DNA of 64,000 nt. It comes from an uncultured Paracoccaceae bacterium (lineage in GTDB: Bacteria > Pseudomonadota > Alphaproteobacteria > Rhodobacterales > Rhodobacteraceae). A model generated the notes under the pieces. It did not search any database. It was not told where the DNA came from and saw only the letters and a list, made by a program, of their open reading frames with translations. Shown here in pieces: positions 35,996 to 45,334 of the stretch (the first letter of the stretch is position 1; each line of letters begins with the position of its first letter). The translations under genes and the position numbers were made by a program. Location: NCBI GenBank assembly GCA_947501025.1, contig CANMUM010000003.1, positions 132,683 through 196,682 on the forward strand. The letters are read 5' to 3'.

Positions 35996-38146
35996 TTAGA
36001 AAAAGCTTTGCGGATCAACATCAAGTGTGATTTTTGCTTTTGAAGATTTCTTTGTGGCGCTCCGCCAATCTTGTACAAGCTTATGCAACGCCAAATTCTT
36101 TGGCATCTTAACAAGAATCCTTACACGCGAACGACCGCGAATGCGCGATATGGGCGCAATAGCTGGGCCAAAAATGCGCATACCCGCCGATTGAAGCGAT
36201 TGGGAATTGCTGACCATATCACGGCCAATTTGTACGGCCTCATTCAAATCAGGTGATGAAATAATCACCGCAATAAATCTGGAAAATGGTGGCGCCATGG
36301 CTTGTTCACGCCCTCGAATTTCCAGAGCATAAAATGCCTCATCATCTTGGCGCAAAATCGCATTAAGAAGCGCATGATCCGGCTGGTAGCTTTGAACCAA
36401 TGCAAGCCCTGGCTTTTCTGCCCGCCCCGCACGCCCCGTAACTTGGCGGAGCAATTGAAATGATCGTTCCGCTGCGCGCAGATCTCCACCTTCAAGACCG
36501 ATATCTGCATCAACAATTCCTACCAATGTGAGATTGCTGAAATTATGCCCCTTGGCGACCATCTGCGTGCCGACAATGATATCATATTCACCGTTCATGA
36601 TAGCATTAATTTCTTGCTTGAGCCGCTTTTCTCCCTGAACAAGGTCAGATGACAAAACAAGAATCCGCGCATCTGGAAAATGTTCTGCAACCTCTTCAGC
36701 CAATCGTTCAACACCAGGGCCAATGGGTGCAAGCTTGTCTTCGACTTCACATTCGGGACAAGCTTTTGGCAAAAGCTCCTCAAAGCCACATTGGTGACAT
36801 TGCAAGCGTCCGCGCGCACGATGCTCCACAAGTCTCGCGTCACAATTGGGGCAGCCAAGCTGATGACCACAAGCGCGACAAATCGTGAGCGGCGCAAAAC
36901 CACGGCGGTTCAAAAACAAAAGGCTTTGCTCACCAAGTTGCAGCCGTTTTTTCATTTCAGCTACAAGCTCAGGCCCAATCCATGACGAGGCATTCAACCC
37001 CGCATCGCGCATATCTGAAACGCGGATCTTTGGCAAAACGGCCTCGCCAAATCTTTCCTTCAATTCAACAAGTTCATAGCGGCCTGATTGTGCATTTTGC
37101 AGGCTTTCAACCGATGGTGTTGCCGATGCCAAAAGCACATTTGCGTTTTCAAAATGTCCGCGCAAAACAGCCATATCTCGCCCATGATAGATAACACCTT
37201 CTTCTTGTTTAAATGCGGTATCATGCTCCTCATCCACAACAATCAATCCAAGATTTTGGTAAGGCAAAAATAAAGCAGAGCGCGCACCAATCACAATTGG
37301 CACTTTGCCATTGGCAACCCCATTCCAAACATCACGCCGCGCCGTCACACCCATATCTGAATGCCAATGCCCAGGCGAAATCCCAAATCGCTCCGAACAC
37401 CTAGCGATAAAGCGATCTGTAAGTGCAATTTCAGGCAGCATGATAAGCGCTTGCCTTTCTTCGCGCAAAGCCCCCGCAACGGCCTCAAAATAAACTTCTG
37501 TTTTTCCTGATCCCGTAATGCCTTTTAAAAGCACTGGCTTCGTGCTCACCGAAACAGCATCAACGGCATTTTGCTGCTCATCACTGAGCATCATATTCTT
37601 GCGATCAAGCTGCGGGCGGGCATTGGCTTCAATTGGATCAACCCATTCCGCTCCACCACGCTCAACCAATCCATTCATAATAGCACGGCTAAATCCAGAT
37701 ATGATTTTGGGGTCAGTCCCATGCTCGGCATTTTCAAGAAGCCATGAACGCAATTGCGCTTGTTTTGGCGTCAAAGCAACATCTTCGTTTAGAGCCTTTA
37801 GAAAATAGTTTTTTTGCGCAATCGGATCAGGAACACGAAGACCCATTTTTAAAATCTGACCAAGTGGCGAAAGTGTATATTCGGCCATTTTTTCAACAAA
37901 ACTGCAAAAGCTATTTTGCAATGGTGGTAATTCACTTTTTGAGATTACTGATTTGAGTTTTGAAATATCTTCACGATCAACCTCCCTCCAAACCACACCT
38001 AAAATATCACGTTTTCCAAACGGAACAAGAACAACATCGCCAATAGCAATTTCTCTTCCAGCAAGATAATCCAATGGCTTATCCATCGGCGTCAAAGTCC
38101 AAACGCTAACGACCTTCATGGTTTCCGTGATGGGTTCAATTTTCAT
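35996..38146 (-). CDS. priA: Primosomal replication protein PriA (helicase)
   Basis: 3'-5' helicase that restarts stalled replication forks. Walker A is LLKGITGSGKTEVYFE and the DEEH box is IVVDEEHDTAFKQEEG; the zinc-binding region has CRACGHQLGCPNC and CHQCGFEELLPKACPEC, giving the eight expected cysteines; ARILVLSSDL and GTQMVAKGHNFSNLTLVG are later helicase motifs. Length 716 is normal. Start is uncertain between the ATG at 38146 and a second ATG at 38119 that has GGAA upstream. Confidence 0.96.
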   Translation of the reverse strand: MKIEPITETMKVVSVWTLTPMDKPLDYLAGREIAIGDVVLVPFGKRDILGVVWREVDREDISKLKSVISKSELPPLQNSFCSFVEKMAEYTLSPLGQILKMGLRVPDPIAQKNYFLKALNEDVALTPKQAQLRSWLLENAEHGTDPKIISGFSRAIMNGLVERGGAEWVDPIEANARPQLDRKNMMLSDEQQNAVDAVSVSTKPVLLKGITGSGKTEVYFEAVAGALREERQALIMLPEIALTDRFIARCSERFGISPGHWHSDMGVTARRDVWNGVANGKVPIVIGARSALFLPYQNLGLIVVDEEHDTAFKQEEGVIYHGRDMAVLRGHFENANVLLASATPSVESLQNAQSGRYELVELKERFGEAVLPKIRVSDMRDAGLNASSWIGPELVAEMKKRLQLGEQSLLFLNRRGFAPLTICRACGHQLGCPNCDARLVEHRARGRLQCHQCGFEELLPKACPECEVEDKLAPIGPGVERLAEEVAEHFPDARILVLSSDLVQGEKRLKQEINAIMNGEYDIIVGTQMVAKGHNFSNLTLVGIVDADIGLEGGDLRAAERSFQLLRQVTGRAGRAEKPGLALVQSYQPDHALLNAILRQDDEAFYALEIRGREQAMAPPFSRFIAVIISSPDLNEAVQIGRDMVSNSQSLQSAGMRIFGPAIAPISRIRGRSRVRILVKMPKNLALHKLVQDWRSATKKSSKAKITLDVDPQSFF

Positions 38147-38273
38147 AAAAGCATTTTCATTTGAGTAATATTTGTTTAGTATAGTTTATTCCATAAGCAT
38201 CTTAAATGGAAATAGAGTTTAAAAAACGAATTTTTACCAACAGCCAATGAACGACAAAAATCAGGGTACAAAA

Positions 38274-38948
38274 ATGGAATCAATCAAAGCAGAATTGTTG
38301 AAAAATCCCCATATGGTTTTTGAAGATGAAGAGATATTCCAAGCGGTTTTAGATTCTGCCAACCTTAAAGAAGATGGCGCTCATGTGGTTGATATTCGCA
38401 GCGCTCTTATTGATCGTTTAAACGCAAAACTTGGTGATGTATCGGCGCGCGAGCAATCAACCATCGAAGCTGCACAAGATTATTTTGAAAACATCGAAAA
38501 AGTCCATACAACCATACTTGATCTGTTATCGGCAACTGATCTGTCGAGCTTTTTGGATATTTCGAAAACATCAATCGAAAGCAATTTTGACCTTGATAGC
38601 TTTTTAATCATACTTGAACGCGAAGATTCAGAAGATCTTGAAACACTGCATCCTGCCCTCATTGCGACTCCAGATGGTATTGGCCAAAGCTATTTTAGCA
38701 AACCGCTTGATCCCGCACGTCCCCACATCAATATGCGCGAGACATCTGCTGTGTCTCCCCTGATTATCCTCAATCAACCCGCATCAGAAGCCATCATAAA
38801 ACTGGATCTTGGTGAAGATCACGTTCACTCCTTCATCGTCATGAGTTCGGTTGATATGGATCGTTTTAGCGCTGAGAAAGCAACCGACTTATTGAATTTC
38901 TTTTCTAGATTCTACGAACAGCAGCTGGCCCGATGGCTCGCCGAATAG
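38274..38948 (+). CDS. DUF484 family protein
   Basis: GAF-like-fold protein of unknown function that precedes xerC in many proteobacteria. The N-terminal LLKNPHMVFEDEEIFQAVL and later DIRSALIDRL are the family's recognisable pieces, followed by a helical segment and a GAF-type beta domain ending in DLLNFFSRFYEQQLARWL. I chose the ATG at 38274 because AGGG lies at good spacing; an ATG 27 bases upstream has none. The 3' end overlaps xerC by 16 bases, so the two are translationally coupled. Confidence 0.85.
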   Translation: MESIKAELLKNPHMVFEDEEIFQAVLDSANLKEDGAHVVDIRSALIDRLNAKLGDVSAREQSTIEAAQDYFENIEKVHTTILDLLSATDLSSFLDISKTSIESNFDLDSFLIILEREDSEDLETLHPALIATPDGIGQSYFSKPLDPARPHINMRETSAVSPLIILNQPASEAIIKLDLGEDHVHSFIVMSSVDMDRFSAEKATDLLNFFSRFYEQQLARWLAE

Positions 38949-39865
38949 AAAAAATCCTAGCGATCAGCGAAGTTGAAAACTGGATCGGTGAGCTGCGCAA
39001 TGGTCGAGGTATTTCCGAACATACCCATATTGCATATCTTACGGATGTCAGTGAGTTCCTTCAATTCCAAAAGAACTATAATGAGCACAATCCTACAATT
39101 GCCAATCTTGAGGCACTTAGTCCTCGCGAAATGCGTGCGTTTTTAGCCGACTGCCAGAAACGTGAGATTGGGGCATCATCACGCAATCGAAAGCTATCAG
39201 CCATTAAATCCTTTCTGCGTTATGTTTACAAGAAATATGATCTTAAAAACGATGCAGTTTTAATGAGCCGTGGGCCGAAAAAGGCGCAACGACTGCCACG
39301 TCCACTATCCATGATTGATGCGGATAAATTACTCGATACCGCAAATGAAATCGACAAACGCAAATGGGTTCAAGCGCGTGATACGGCACTTGTGACGCTC
39401 TTATATGCGTGTGGCTTGCGGATATCTGAAGCGCTTAGCATTACTAAATCACAAACACCGCTTGGTAGTGAACTCCGCATAAAGGGCAAGGGCAACAAAG
39501 TGCGGATTGTTCCTGTTTTACCTGCTGCAAGAGATGCCGTTGAGGCCTATTTGAAACTTGTTCCCTACGTTTTGGAACCCAGTGACGTTATATTCCGCGG
39601 TATACGTGGTGGCGCTATGTCAAGCCGACAATCAGCTCTACTCATGGAGAAGCTGCGCAATCTTTTAGGTCTGCCCGCATCCGCAACGCCGCATGCAATG
39701 CGCCATAGTTTTGCGAGCCATCTTTTGGCCGCAGGTGGAGATATTCGCGCGATCCAAGAACTGCTTGGTCACAGCTCACTTTCTGCAACCCAAGTCTATA
39801 CCAAACTTGATGAGACCCAACTGATAGATGTTTACCGCGCCGCACATCCCAAAGGCAGAAGCTAG
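38933..39865 (+). CDS. xerC: Tyrosine recombinase XerC
   Basis: Site-specific recombinase that resolves chromosome dimers at dif with XerD. The N-terminal SAM-like domain (residues 1-100) is followed by the catalytic domain with Arg163 (ACGLRISEAL), Lys in KGKGNKVRIVP, His-x-x-Arg in HAMRHSFASHLL, and His and Tyr in LLGHSSLSATQVYTKL. All six active-site residues are present at 310 residues. Its position after DUF484 supports XerC rather than XerD or a mobile-element integrase. The end overlaps the convergent ubiH-like gene by four bases. Confidence 0.94.
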   Translation: MARRIEKILAISEVENWIGELRNGRGISEHTHIAYLTDVSEFLQFQKNYNEHNPTIANLEALSPREMRAFLADCQKREIGASSRNRKLSAIKSFLRYVYKKYDLKNDAVLMSRGPKKAQRLPRPLSMIDADKLLDTANEIDKRKWVQARDTALVTLLYACGLRISEALSITKSQTPLGSELRIKGKGNKVRIVPVLPAARDAVEAYLKLVPYVLEPSDVIFRGIRGGAMSSRQSALLMEKLRNLLGLPASATPHAMRHSFASHLLAAGGDIRAIQELLGHSSLSATQVYTKLDETQLIDVYRAAHPKGRS

Positions 39866-41019
39866 GGCTGAACGCCTACTAAATATTTTGGTTGTGGCGA
39901 TAAAGGCGCATCAGAAAGCTCTGCCAATTTTTGATTTATGTCACCATATTTAATTGCCGATAATAGGTTTAACGCAGGCAATATCGGATTAGGCCGCCTT
40001 GAGAATTTCTTCAATGATTTGGTCACAAGGCCAAGCTTAGACATATCACCTTTCCGCCAGCTGGCATATGATTTTAATACAGCCTCATCTCCGATATCCA
40101 ACCCAAGACGTTTTTGCTTCACAAGCAATTCCATAAGCGATACCACATCTCGCAAACCAAGATTAAGCCCCTGCCCTGCCAATGGATGAATGCTATGGGC
40201 GCAATCACCGGCAAGTGCAAAACGCTCACCATGTAATCTGCTGGGTTGTGAATGCGAAACTGGGAACGAATTGCGTGACTGTTTCAATGTAAGCGTCCCG
40301 TACATTCCGTTCAGCAAGCTCTCCAAATGGCTCGTAAAATCATCATCACTCAAACCCAAAAGATATTGTGCATAGGCATCATCTTGGCTCCAAACGATTG
40401 AGAAAACATCCTCACCATGGGGAAGAATTCCCAACGGCCCATATTCAGTAAAGAGTTGGCGAGCGATATTTTTATGTGGGATACCAGATTTAAACTTGGC
40501 CGTGATTGCCGTTTGAGCGTAAGGCATGACCTCATAAGAAATGCCAAGCGACCGCGCAGATGCAGAGTTTCGCCCTTCAGCAATAATGATCAACGGAGCT
40601 CGGATGTCTTGGTCGGGCAGTACCGCAAATTGCTCTTCAAAAGTAAACTTATCTGGACGCACATCAATCGTCTCACCAGAAATATTTGCGCTTAGGCGTC
40701 GCGCCAAAACAGAATGATCAATCATATGCATCATAACGTCATTTGATTTTTGGAATGCAAAGCGATCATCTGTAAACGCCTTGCCAAAACCAATCTCAAT
40801 TTGCTGAACATCGCTACGTTCTTCATCGGTGAAATAGACACCAATCGCATTTAGGAATTTTAAACTTGATGGCGCAATGGCATAACTTCGCGGGTCATTC
40901 TCGTAGGATAGCTCAGGCCGCGCAACACACACGGCCTCAAACCCTAAACTCTCGGCACTTAGCGCAACACTTCGTGCGACGATACCATCGCCAAGAACAA
41001 TGATATCGACTGTTCGCAT
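39862..41019 (-). CDS. UbiH/UbiF/COQ6-family FAD-dependent hydroxylase
   Basis: Flavoprotein monooxygenase of the ubiquinone-biosynthesis hydroxylase family, 385 residues. The FAD-binding N-terminus is VLGDGIVARSVAL, the DG motif region is IIIAEGRNSASARSLGI, and the second FAD motif is LAGDCAHSIHPLAGQGLNLGLRDV. The first dinucleotide motif reads G-D-G-I-V-A, with the third glycine replaced by alanine, which is tolerated in some members. Which ring carbon it hydroxylates cannot be told. It converges on xerC and is followed upstream by hflC. Confidence 0.88.
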   Translation of the reverse strand: MRTVDIIVLGDGIVARSVALSAESLGFEAVCVARPELSYENDPRSYAIAPSSLKFLNAIGVYFTDEERSDVQQIEIGFGKAFTDDRFAFQKSNDVMMHMIDHSVLARRLSANISGETIDVRPDKFTFEEQFAVLPDQDIRAPLIIIAEGRNSASARSLGISYEVMPYAQTAITAKFKSGIPHKNIARQLFTEYGPLGILPHGEDVFSIVWSQDDAYAQYLLGLSDDDFTSHLESLLNGMYGTLTLKQSRNSFPVSHSQPSRLHGERFALAGDCAHSIHPLAGQGLNLGLRDVVSLMELLVKQKRLGLDIGDEAVLKSYASWRKGDMSKLGLVTKSLKKFSRRPNPILPALNLLSAIKYGDINQKLAELSDAPLSPQPKYLVGVQP

Positions 41020-41022
41020 TGT

Positions 41023-41895
41023 TTAATTTGAACCCGATTCAGCTTCCAAGAAACGGAAGAAATCACTATCTGGGCTCATCACTACAGAGGTATTACTGCC
41101 ATCAAGTGACGAACGGTAAGCCTGCATCGAACGATAAAAATCAAAGAACTCTGGGTCAGCTTCATAGGCATCGGCAAGTATTTTTGAAACCATTGCATCG
41201 GCTTCACCTTTGATGATCTCGCTTTCTTTCCGCGCAGCTGACTTAATCTGCACAGCTTGACGTTCAGCCGCAGCTGTAATGCGCTTTGCGGCTTCATCAC
41301 CACGCGCACGCTCATCTTCAGCTTCTTGCTTGCGTTCTGCAGACATCCGGTCAAACGTCGATTGAAGGTTCGCCTCTGGCAAATCGGCGCGGACGATACG
41401 AACATCAACAATTTCCACCCCCATCTCAGCAGCTGAAATTTTTGTGGCATCCAAAATGCTGATCATCAACCGTGTACGATCAGCCGACAAAATCGCGTTT
41501 GTATCAACTTTACCAAGCACATTACGCAGTGCATCCTCAAGGATGCCCGCAAGCTTCACGCGCGCTCCACGGTCACCTTGCTCAACAACAGCAAGATGAT
41601 ATTTTACCACATCGCTAATGCGCCAACGGCTAAATGCATCCACAACCAAGCGGCGATTATCACTAAAGAGAACGGAAAACTCATCTGAAGGTAGAGTTAA
41701 TAAACGATCGTCATATTTACTGACGTCATCCACAAACGGCATTTTAAATTTTAGACCCTGCTCTTCAACTGTGCGATCAATCGCACCAAATCGTGTGACA
41801 ATGGCCTTTTCGCGCTCATCAACAACAAAGAGGGACTGAATCAATACAAACACGGCAATGACACAAAGAATCAATAATGCGGAAAGATTTCTCAT
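41023..41895 (-). CDS. hflC: Protease modulator HflC
   Basis: SPFH/prohibitin-domain membrane protein that forms a complex with HflK around FtsH and modulates its proteolysis. One N-terminal transmembrane helix (residues 5-24) is followed by VVDEREKAIVTRFGAIDR, the SPFH core, and a long charged coiled coil (about 185-260: AERKQEAEDERARGDEAAKR). Length 290 is normal. The start overlaps the end of hflK by four bases. No protease gene follows directly; a DegP-type protease lies 4 kb away on the other strand. Confidence 0.94.
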   Translation of the reverse strand: MRNLSALLILCVIAVFVLIQSLFVVDEREKAIVTRFGAIDRTVEEQGLKFKMPFVDDVSKYDDRLLTLPSDEFSVLFSDNRRLVVDAFSRWRISDVVKYHLAVVEQGDRGARVKLAGILEDALRNVLGKVDTNAILSADRTRLMISILDATKISAAEMGVEIVDVRIVRADLPEANLQSTFDRMSAERKQEAEDERARGDEAAKRITAAAERQAVQIKSAARKESEIIKGEADAMVSKILADAYEADPEFFDFYRSMQAYRSSLDGSNTSVVMSPDSDFFRFLEAESGSN

Positions 41896-43019
41896 TGGCT
41901 TGCTCCTTTGTTCAATTCATTGAGTGGCAGATAAGGCACAACGCCCTCTCCAGCTTGACCATCGATTATAATCTTATTCATCTGGCCGTAAACATCTTGC
42001 ATTGTCTCCAGATAAATCCGGCGGCGTGTAACCTCTGGAGCCCTTTTGTATTCTTCTAGCACAGCTGTAAATCGACTTGCTTCACCCTCTGCATCATTGA
42101 TTTTCTCTGAACGATAAGCTTCTGCATTTTCCATCAACTGCGCTTCTTCACCTCGCGCATCAGCCAAGACTCTATTCGCCGTCTTTTGAGCATCGCTCTG
42201 CTTGGTATCACGTTCTTGTTCGGCTGCTTGCACATCTTCGAAATCTTTGATCACCTCTTTGGGCGCATCCGATTTGGTCAGGTTCACACGCACAATTTCG
42301 ATACCTGAATCATATGCATCCAAATTTGATTGAATGAGCGACTTCACTTCGATCATTGTTTCATCGCGCTTGGTGCTAAGCAATGGAATAAGTGGTGAAC
42401 GCGCTACCACTTCACGAATAGAGCTTTGCGCTACCGCGTGAATTGTGTCACGCTGGCCAGCAAGATTGAACTGGTAATCAGGCAAGTTTTTAATACGCCA
42501 AACAACCTCAAATTCAATATCGATAATGTTTTCGTCTGATGTCAACATCAATGAACTGTCTTGCCCATTTTCATCAAGATCACGACCAATTTGCTCGGTT
42601 TGTTGCTCAGTTACGTTAACCGCCTCAACATTGTAAATCGGCCATGGTGCAAAGTGAGGACCACTGCCCCAAGTATCAACATGCTTACCAAAACGCATAA
42701 CAACAGCATTATGTGTAGCTTGAATAAAGTGAACAGATTTATACGCCCAAAATGCCAAGCCACCGAGAAGCAAAAGCGCAAATATTGGACGCGCTGAAGG
42801 CGGCTGATCACCAGAACCGCCGCTTTTCCTACCACCACCATTACCGCCGCCAATAATACGCTTGAGCTGCGCTTGACCATCACGGATCATGCGATCAATG
42901 TCGTTCTCGTTTGAAGATGGTTTTTGGGGCGCTTCTTTGCCCCATGGTGTCTTTGGCTCATTATTGCCTTTGTCACCACCATCATCACCGCCCCAAGGGC
43001 CGCCAGAATTATTTGCCAT
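41892..43019 (-). CDS. hflK: FtsH protease activity modulator HflK
   Basis: Partner of HflC. The cytoplasmic N-terminus is Gly/Asn-rich (MANNSGGPWGGDDGGDKGNN) as in the family; a transmembrane helix follows at about residues 78-95 (IFALLLLGGLAFWAY), then the SPFH domain (ATHNAVVMRFGKHVDTWGSGPHF) and a helical region with QAAEQERDTKQSDAQKTANR-type sequence. Length 375. Translation is coupled to hflC through a four-base overlap. A short perfect inverted repeat lies 33 bases upstream of the ATG. Confidence 0.94.
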   Translation of the reverse strand: MANNSGGPWGGDDGGDKGNNEPKTPWGKEAPQKPSSNENDIDRMIRDGQAQLKRIIGGGNGGGRKSGGSGDQPPSARPIFALLLLGGLAFWAYKSVHFIQATHNAVVMRFGKHVDTWGSGPHFAPWPIYNVEAVNVTEQQTEQIGRDLDENGQDSSLMLTSDENIIDIEFEVVWRIKNLPDYQFNLAGQRDTIHAVAQSSIREVVARSPLIPLLSTKRDETMIEVKSLIQSNLDAYDSGIEIVRVNLTKSDAPKEVIKDFEDVQAAEQERDTKQSDAQKTANRVLADARGEEAQLMENAEAYRSEKINDAEGEASRFTAVLEEYKRAPEVTRRRIYLETMQDVYGQMNKIIIDGQAGEGVVPYLPLNELNKGASQ

Positions 43020-43051
43020 GTTTTTCTCTCCGAAATCTCTGTTGTGATGAA

Positions 43052-43065
43052 GTTAAGGTCTTAAC
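43052..43065. promoter_or_regulatory. Short palindrome upstream of hflK
   Basis: GTTAAG-GT-CTTAAC is a perfect inverted repeat with six-base arms and a two-base centre, 33 bases before the hflK start. It could be an operator or a chance palindrome; no binding protein can be named. Confidence 0.25.
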
Positions 43066-43110
43066 GTCTTGATTACAAGGTTTTCATAGCATTTCTTATT
43101 GCCGTAATTC

Positions 43111-44457
43111 TTATCTCGGCGTTTTCATTGTGACCAATTCTTCTGATGCCGTTGGATGCACGGCAATCGTTGCATCGAGATCCGCCTTCTTTGCACCCAT
43201 CGTCACGGCAACAGCAATAAGTTGGATCATTTCACCAGCACCCTCACCCAATATATGCACGCCCAAAACTTTATCGTCAGCTTTATTCACAACAAGCTTC
43301 ATCATCATTTTTTCAGAAACACCCGCAAAACTTGCAGACATCGGCGTAAAGCTCGTCGCGAAAATATCAACGTCAAAGCCTTGCTCAATTGCTTTTTCCT
43401 CAGACAATCCAACCGTGCCAAATTCGGGCCTTGTGAAAATAGCGGTCGGGATCAGATCATAATTGATTGATGTCGGCGTATCTTCATAAACCGTCTTAAT
43501 GAAATTCACCGCTTCACGGATCGCAACGGGCGTCAATGCCGCACGGCCCGTGACATCGCCAATCGCATAAATGCTTGGCACAGATGTTTGAGAAAACTCA
43601 TCAACCTTGATGGCTCCGCGCTCAACCGCAACGCCCACCTCATCAAGACCAAGCTCATCATAATTCGCAACACGGCCCGTGGCGTAAAGTACCTCATCAA
43701 CTTTGAGCGTTTCACCGCTTGATAATGTCAAAACTTTCGCGGCACCGCTGGCTTCAACTTTAGCAACATCGGTGTCCAAAAGCACATTCATACCCCGATC
43801 ACGCATATGAGCAACGATCGCTTCGCGCACTTCCATGTCATAACCACGCAAGATCATATCACCGCGATAAATCTGTGTCACATCAACGCCCATGCCTTTA
43901 AAGATACCCGCAAATTCAGACGCGACATAACCGCCACCGACAACAGCCAAACGTTTTGGCAAGCTATCCAAATGAAACACATCATCTGAAGTCAGCACCA
44001 AATCACGCCCTTCAAATTCAGGCACGAATGGTCGCCCGCCAGTAGCAATCAAAATCCGCTCAGCTGAAAAGCGAAGACCACTATCAAGAGTGACATGGTG
44101 AGCACCATCAATCGCTGCATAATCTTCAAAAAGACGCACCTTGTTGCGCTCCATAATGCCCGTATAAACGCCTTCCAAACGGTCAAGTTCTTGGGATAGT
44201 TTCTCCTGAAAACCCTTCCAACCAAAAGCACCCTCCTTATGCGACCATCCAAAACCCTCAGCACGCTTGACCATTGCACCAAATTCGCTTGCAAACAACA
44301 TCAGTTTTTTAGGAACACAGCCCCGAATCACACATGTGCCGCCCATGCGGTCGCCTTCGGCCATGCCAACGCGCAGCCCTTTTTCTGCAGCCAATCGCGC
44401 AGCGCGAACGCCACCCGAACCGCCGCCGATGACAAATAGGTCAAAATCATATTCCAT
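43111..44457 (-). CDS. gor: Glutathione-disulfide reductase
   Basis: NADPH-dependent flavoenzyme reducing GSSG. FAD motif VIGGGSGGVRAARLA (residues 9-23), redox disulfide Cys42/Cys47 in GGTCVIRGCVPKK, pyridine-nucleotide motif VVGGGYVASEFAG followed by arginines in YRGDMILRGYD that favour NADPH, and the C-terminal active-site His-Glu in AVHPTASEE. Length 448 is normal. Its ATG shares a base with the rpiA stop. Provides reduced glutathione for the glutaredoxins encoded elsewhere in the window. Confidence 0.96.
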   Translation of the reverse strand: MEYDFDLFVIGGGSGGVRAARLAAEKGLRVGMAEGDRMGGTCVIRGCVPKKLMLFASEFGAMVKRAEGFGWSHKEGAFGWKGFQEKLSQELDRLEGVYTGIMERNKVRLFEDYAAIDGAHHVTLDSGLRFSAERILIATGGRPFVPEFEGRDLVLTSDDVFHLDSLPKRLAVVGGGYVASEFAGIFKGMGVDVTQIYRGDMILRGYDMEVREAIVAHMRDRGMNVLLDTDVAKVEASGAAKVLTLSSGETLKVDEVLYATGRVANYDELGLDEVGVAVERGAIKVDEFSQTSVPSIYAIGDVTGRAALTPVAIREAVNFIKTVYEDTPTSINYDLIPTAIFTRPEFGTVGLSEEKAIEQGFDVDIFATSFTPMSASFAGVSEKMMMKLVVNKADDKVLGVHILGEGAGEMIQLIAVAVTMGAKKADLDATIAVHPTASEELVTMKTPR

Positions 44458-45197
44458 TACACGCTCCTTCTCAGAACTTTAGGGTCGCCGCCTTCATTGC
44501 CGACAACAACAATATCAGCCAAATCTATGAACAAACCGTTTTCAACAACACCAGGAATTTGATTTAGCGCAAGATTCAGCGCCTTTGGATCACGAATTTC
44601 CTCGCATATACAATCAAGAATATAATGCCCCTCATCAGTGATCAAAAACTCATCACCTTTCATTCGGAAAGCCGTCTTCGCGCTTTTCACATCACTTACA
44701 CCAAGCAATTTTTCGATCGCGGCTTTCGTCGTTTGCGCACCAAAGCGCACAACCTCAACAGGCAAGTGGAATTGACCCAAAACCTCAACCATCTTGCTTG
44801 AATCCACAATGACGATCATTTGCTCCGATGCCGTGGCCACAATTTTTTCTTGCAAAAGCGCCGCGCCGCCGCCTTTGATCAATTGGTAATCTGAAGACAC
44901 CTCATCAGCACCATCAACAACGATATCCATCACACCAACCTCATCAAGTGGATAAACAGGCACGCCATATTCCTTTGCCAAATCCCATGTTTGCGTTGAT
45001 GTTGTTGCGCATGTCACCTTCAATCCATCTTTGTGAATGCGTTCTGCGAGCAAAATCACAAACCAATACGCCGTCGAGCCCGTTCCAAGCCCCAGCGTCA
45101 TGCCATCTTTTACAAATTCAAGTGCCTTTGCAGCGGCCGCGTGTTTGGCGAGGTTTTTTTCATCAGGTTTCGGAAAAATCACAGGAGACGGATTCAT
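44457..45197 (-). CDS. rpiA: Ribose-5-phosphate isomerase A
   Basis: Interconverts ribose 5-phosphate and ribulose 5-phosphate in the pentose phosphate pathway. Signature segments: LGLGTGSTAYWFV (phosphate loop), DGADEVSSDYQLIKGGGAALLQEKIVA with the catalytic Asp and Lys, VEVVRFG and GVVENGLFI. From the ATG at 45197 (AGGA at seven bases) it has 246 residues; an ATG six bases upstream is too close to the Shine-Dalgarno. Adjacent to and overlapping gor by one base; together they link NADPH supply and glutathione reduction, although this enzyme itself makes no NADPH. Confidence 0.96.
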   Translation of the reverse strand: MNPSPVIFPKPDEKNLAKHAAAAKALEFVKDGMTLGLGTGSTAYWFVILLAERIHKDGLKVTCATTSTQTWDLAKEYGVPVYPLDEVGVMDIVVDGADEVSSDYQLIKGGGAALLQEKIVATASEQMIVIVDSSKMVEVLGQFHLPVEVVRFGAQTTKAAIEKLLGVSDVKSAKTAFRMKGDEFLITDEGHYILDCICEEIRDPKALNLALNQIPGVVENGLFIDLADIVVVGNEGGDPKVLRRSV

Positions 45198-45334
45198 GAG
45201 CATGTCCTTTATTTGGGCTTTATCAAATTCATAAGGGAATGAGAGGTTGATGGCAAACGGTTTTGAAGATGGCTTAGCAACCGTAAAGCAGCATAAATAT
45301 ACAATGAAGAAACAAGAGCTTGAAAGATTCGCAA

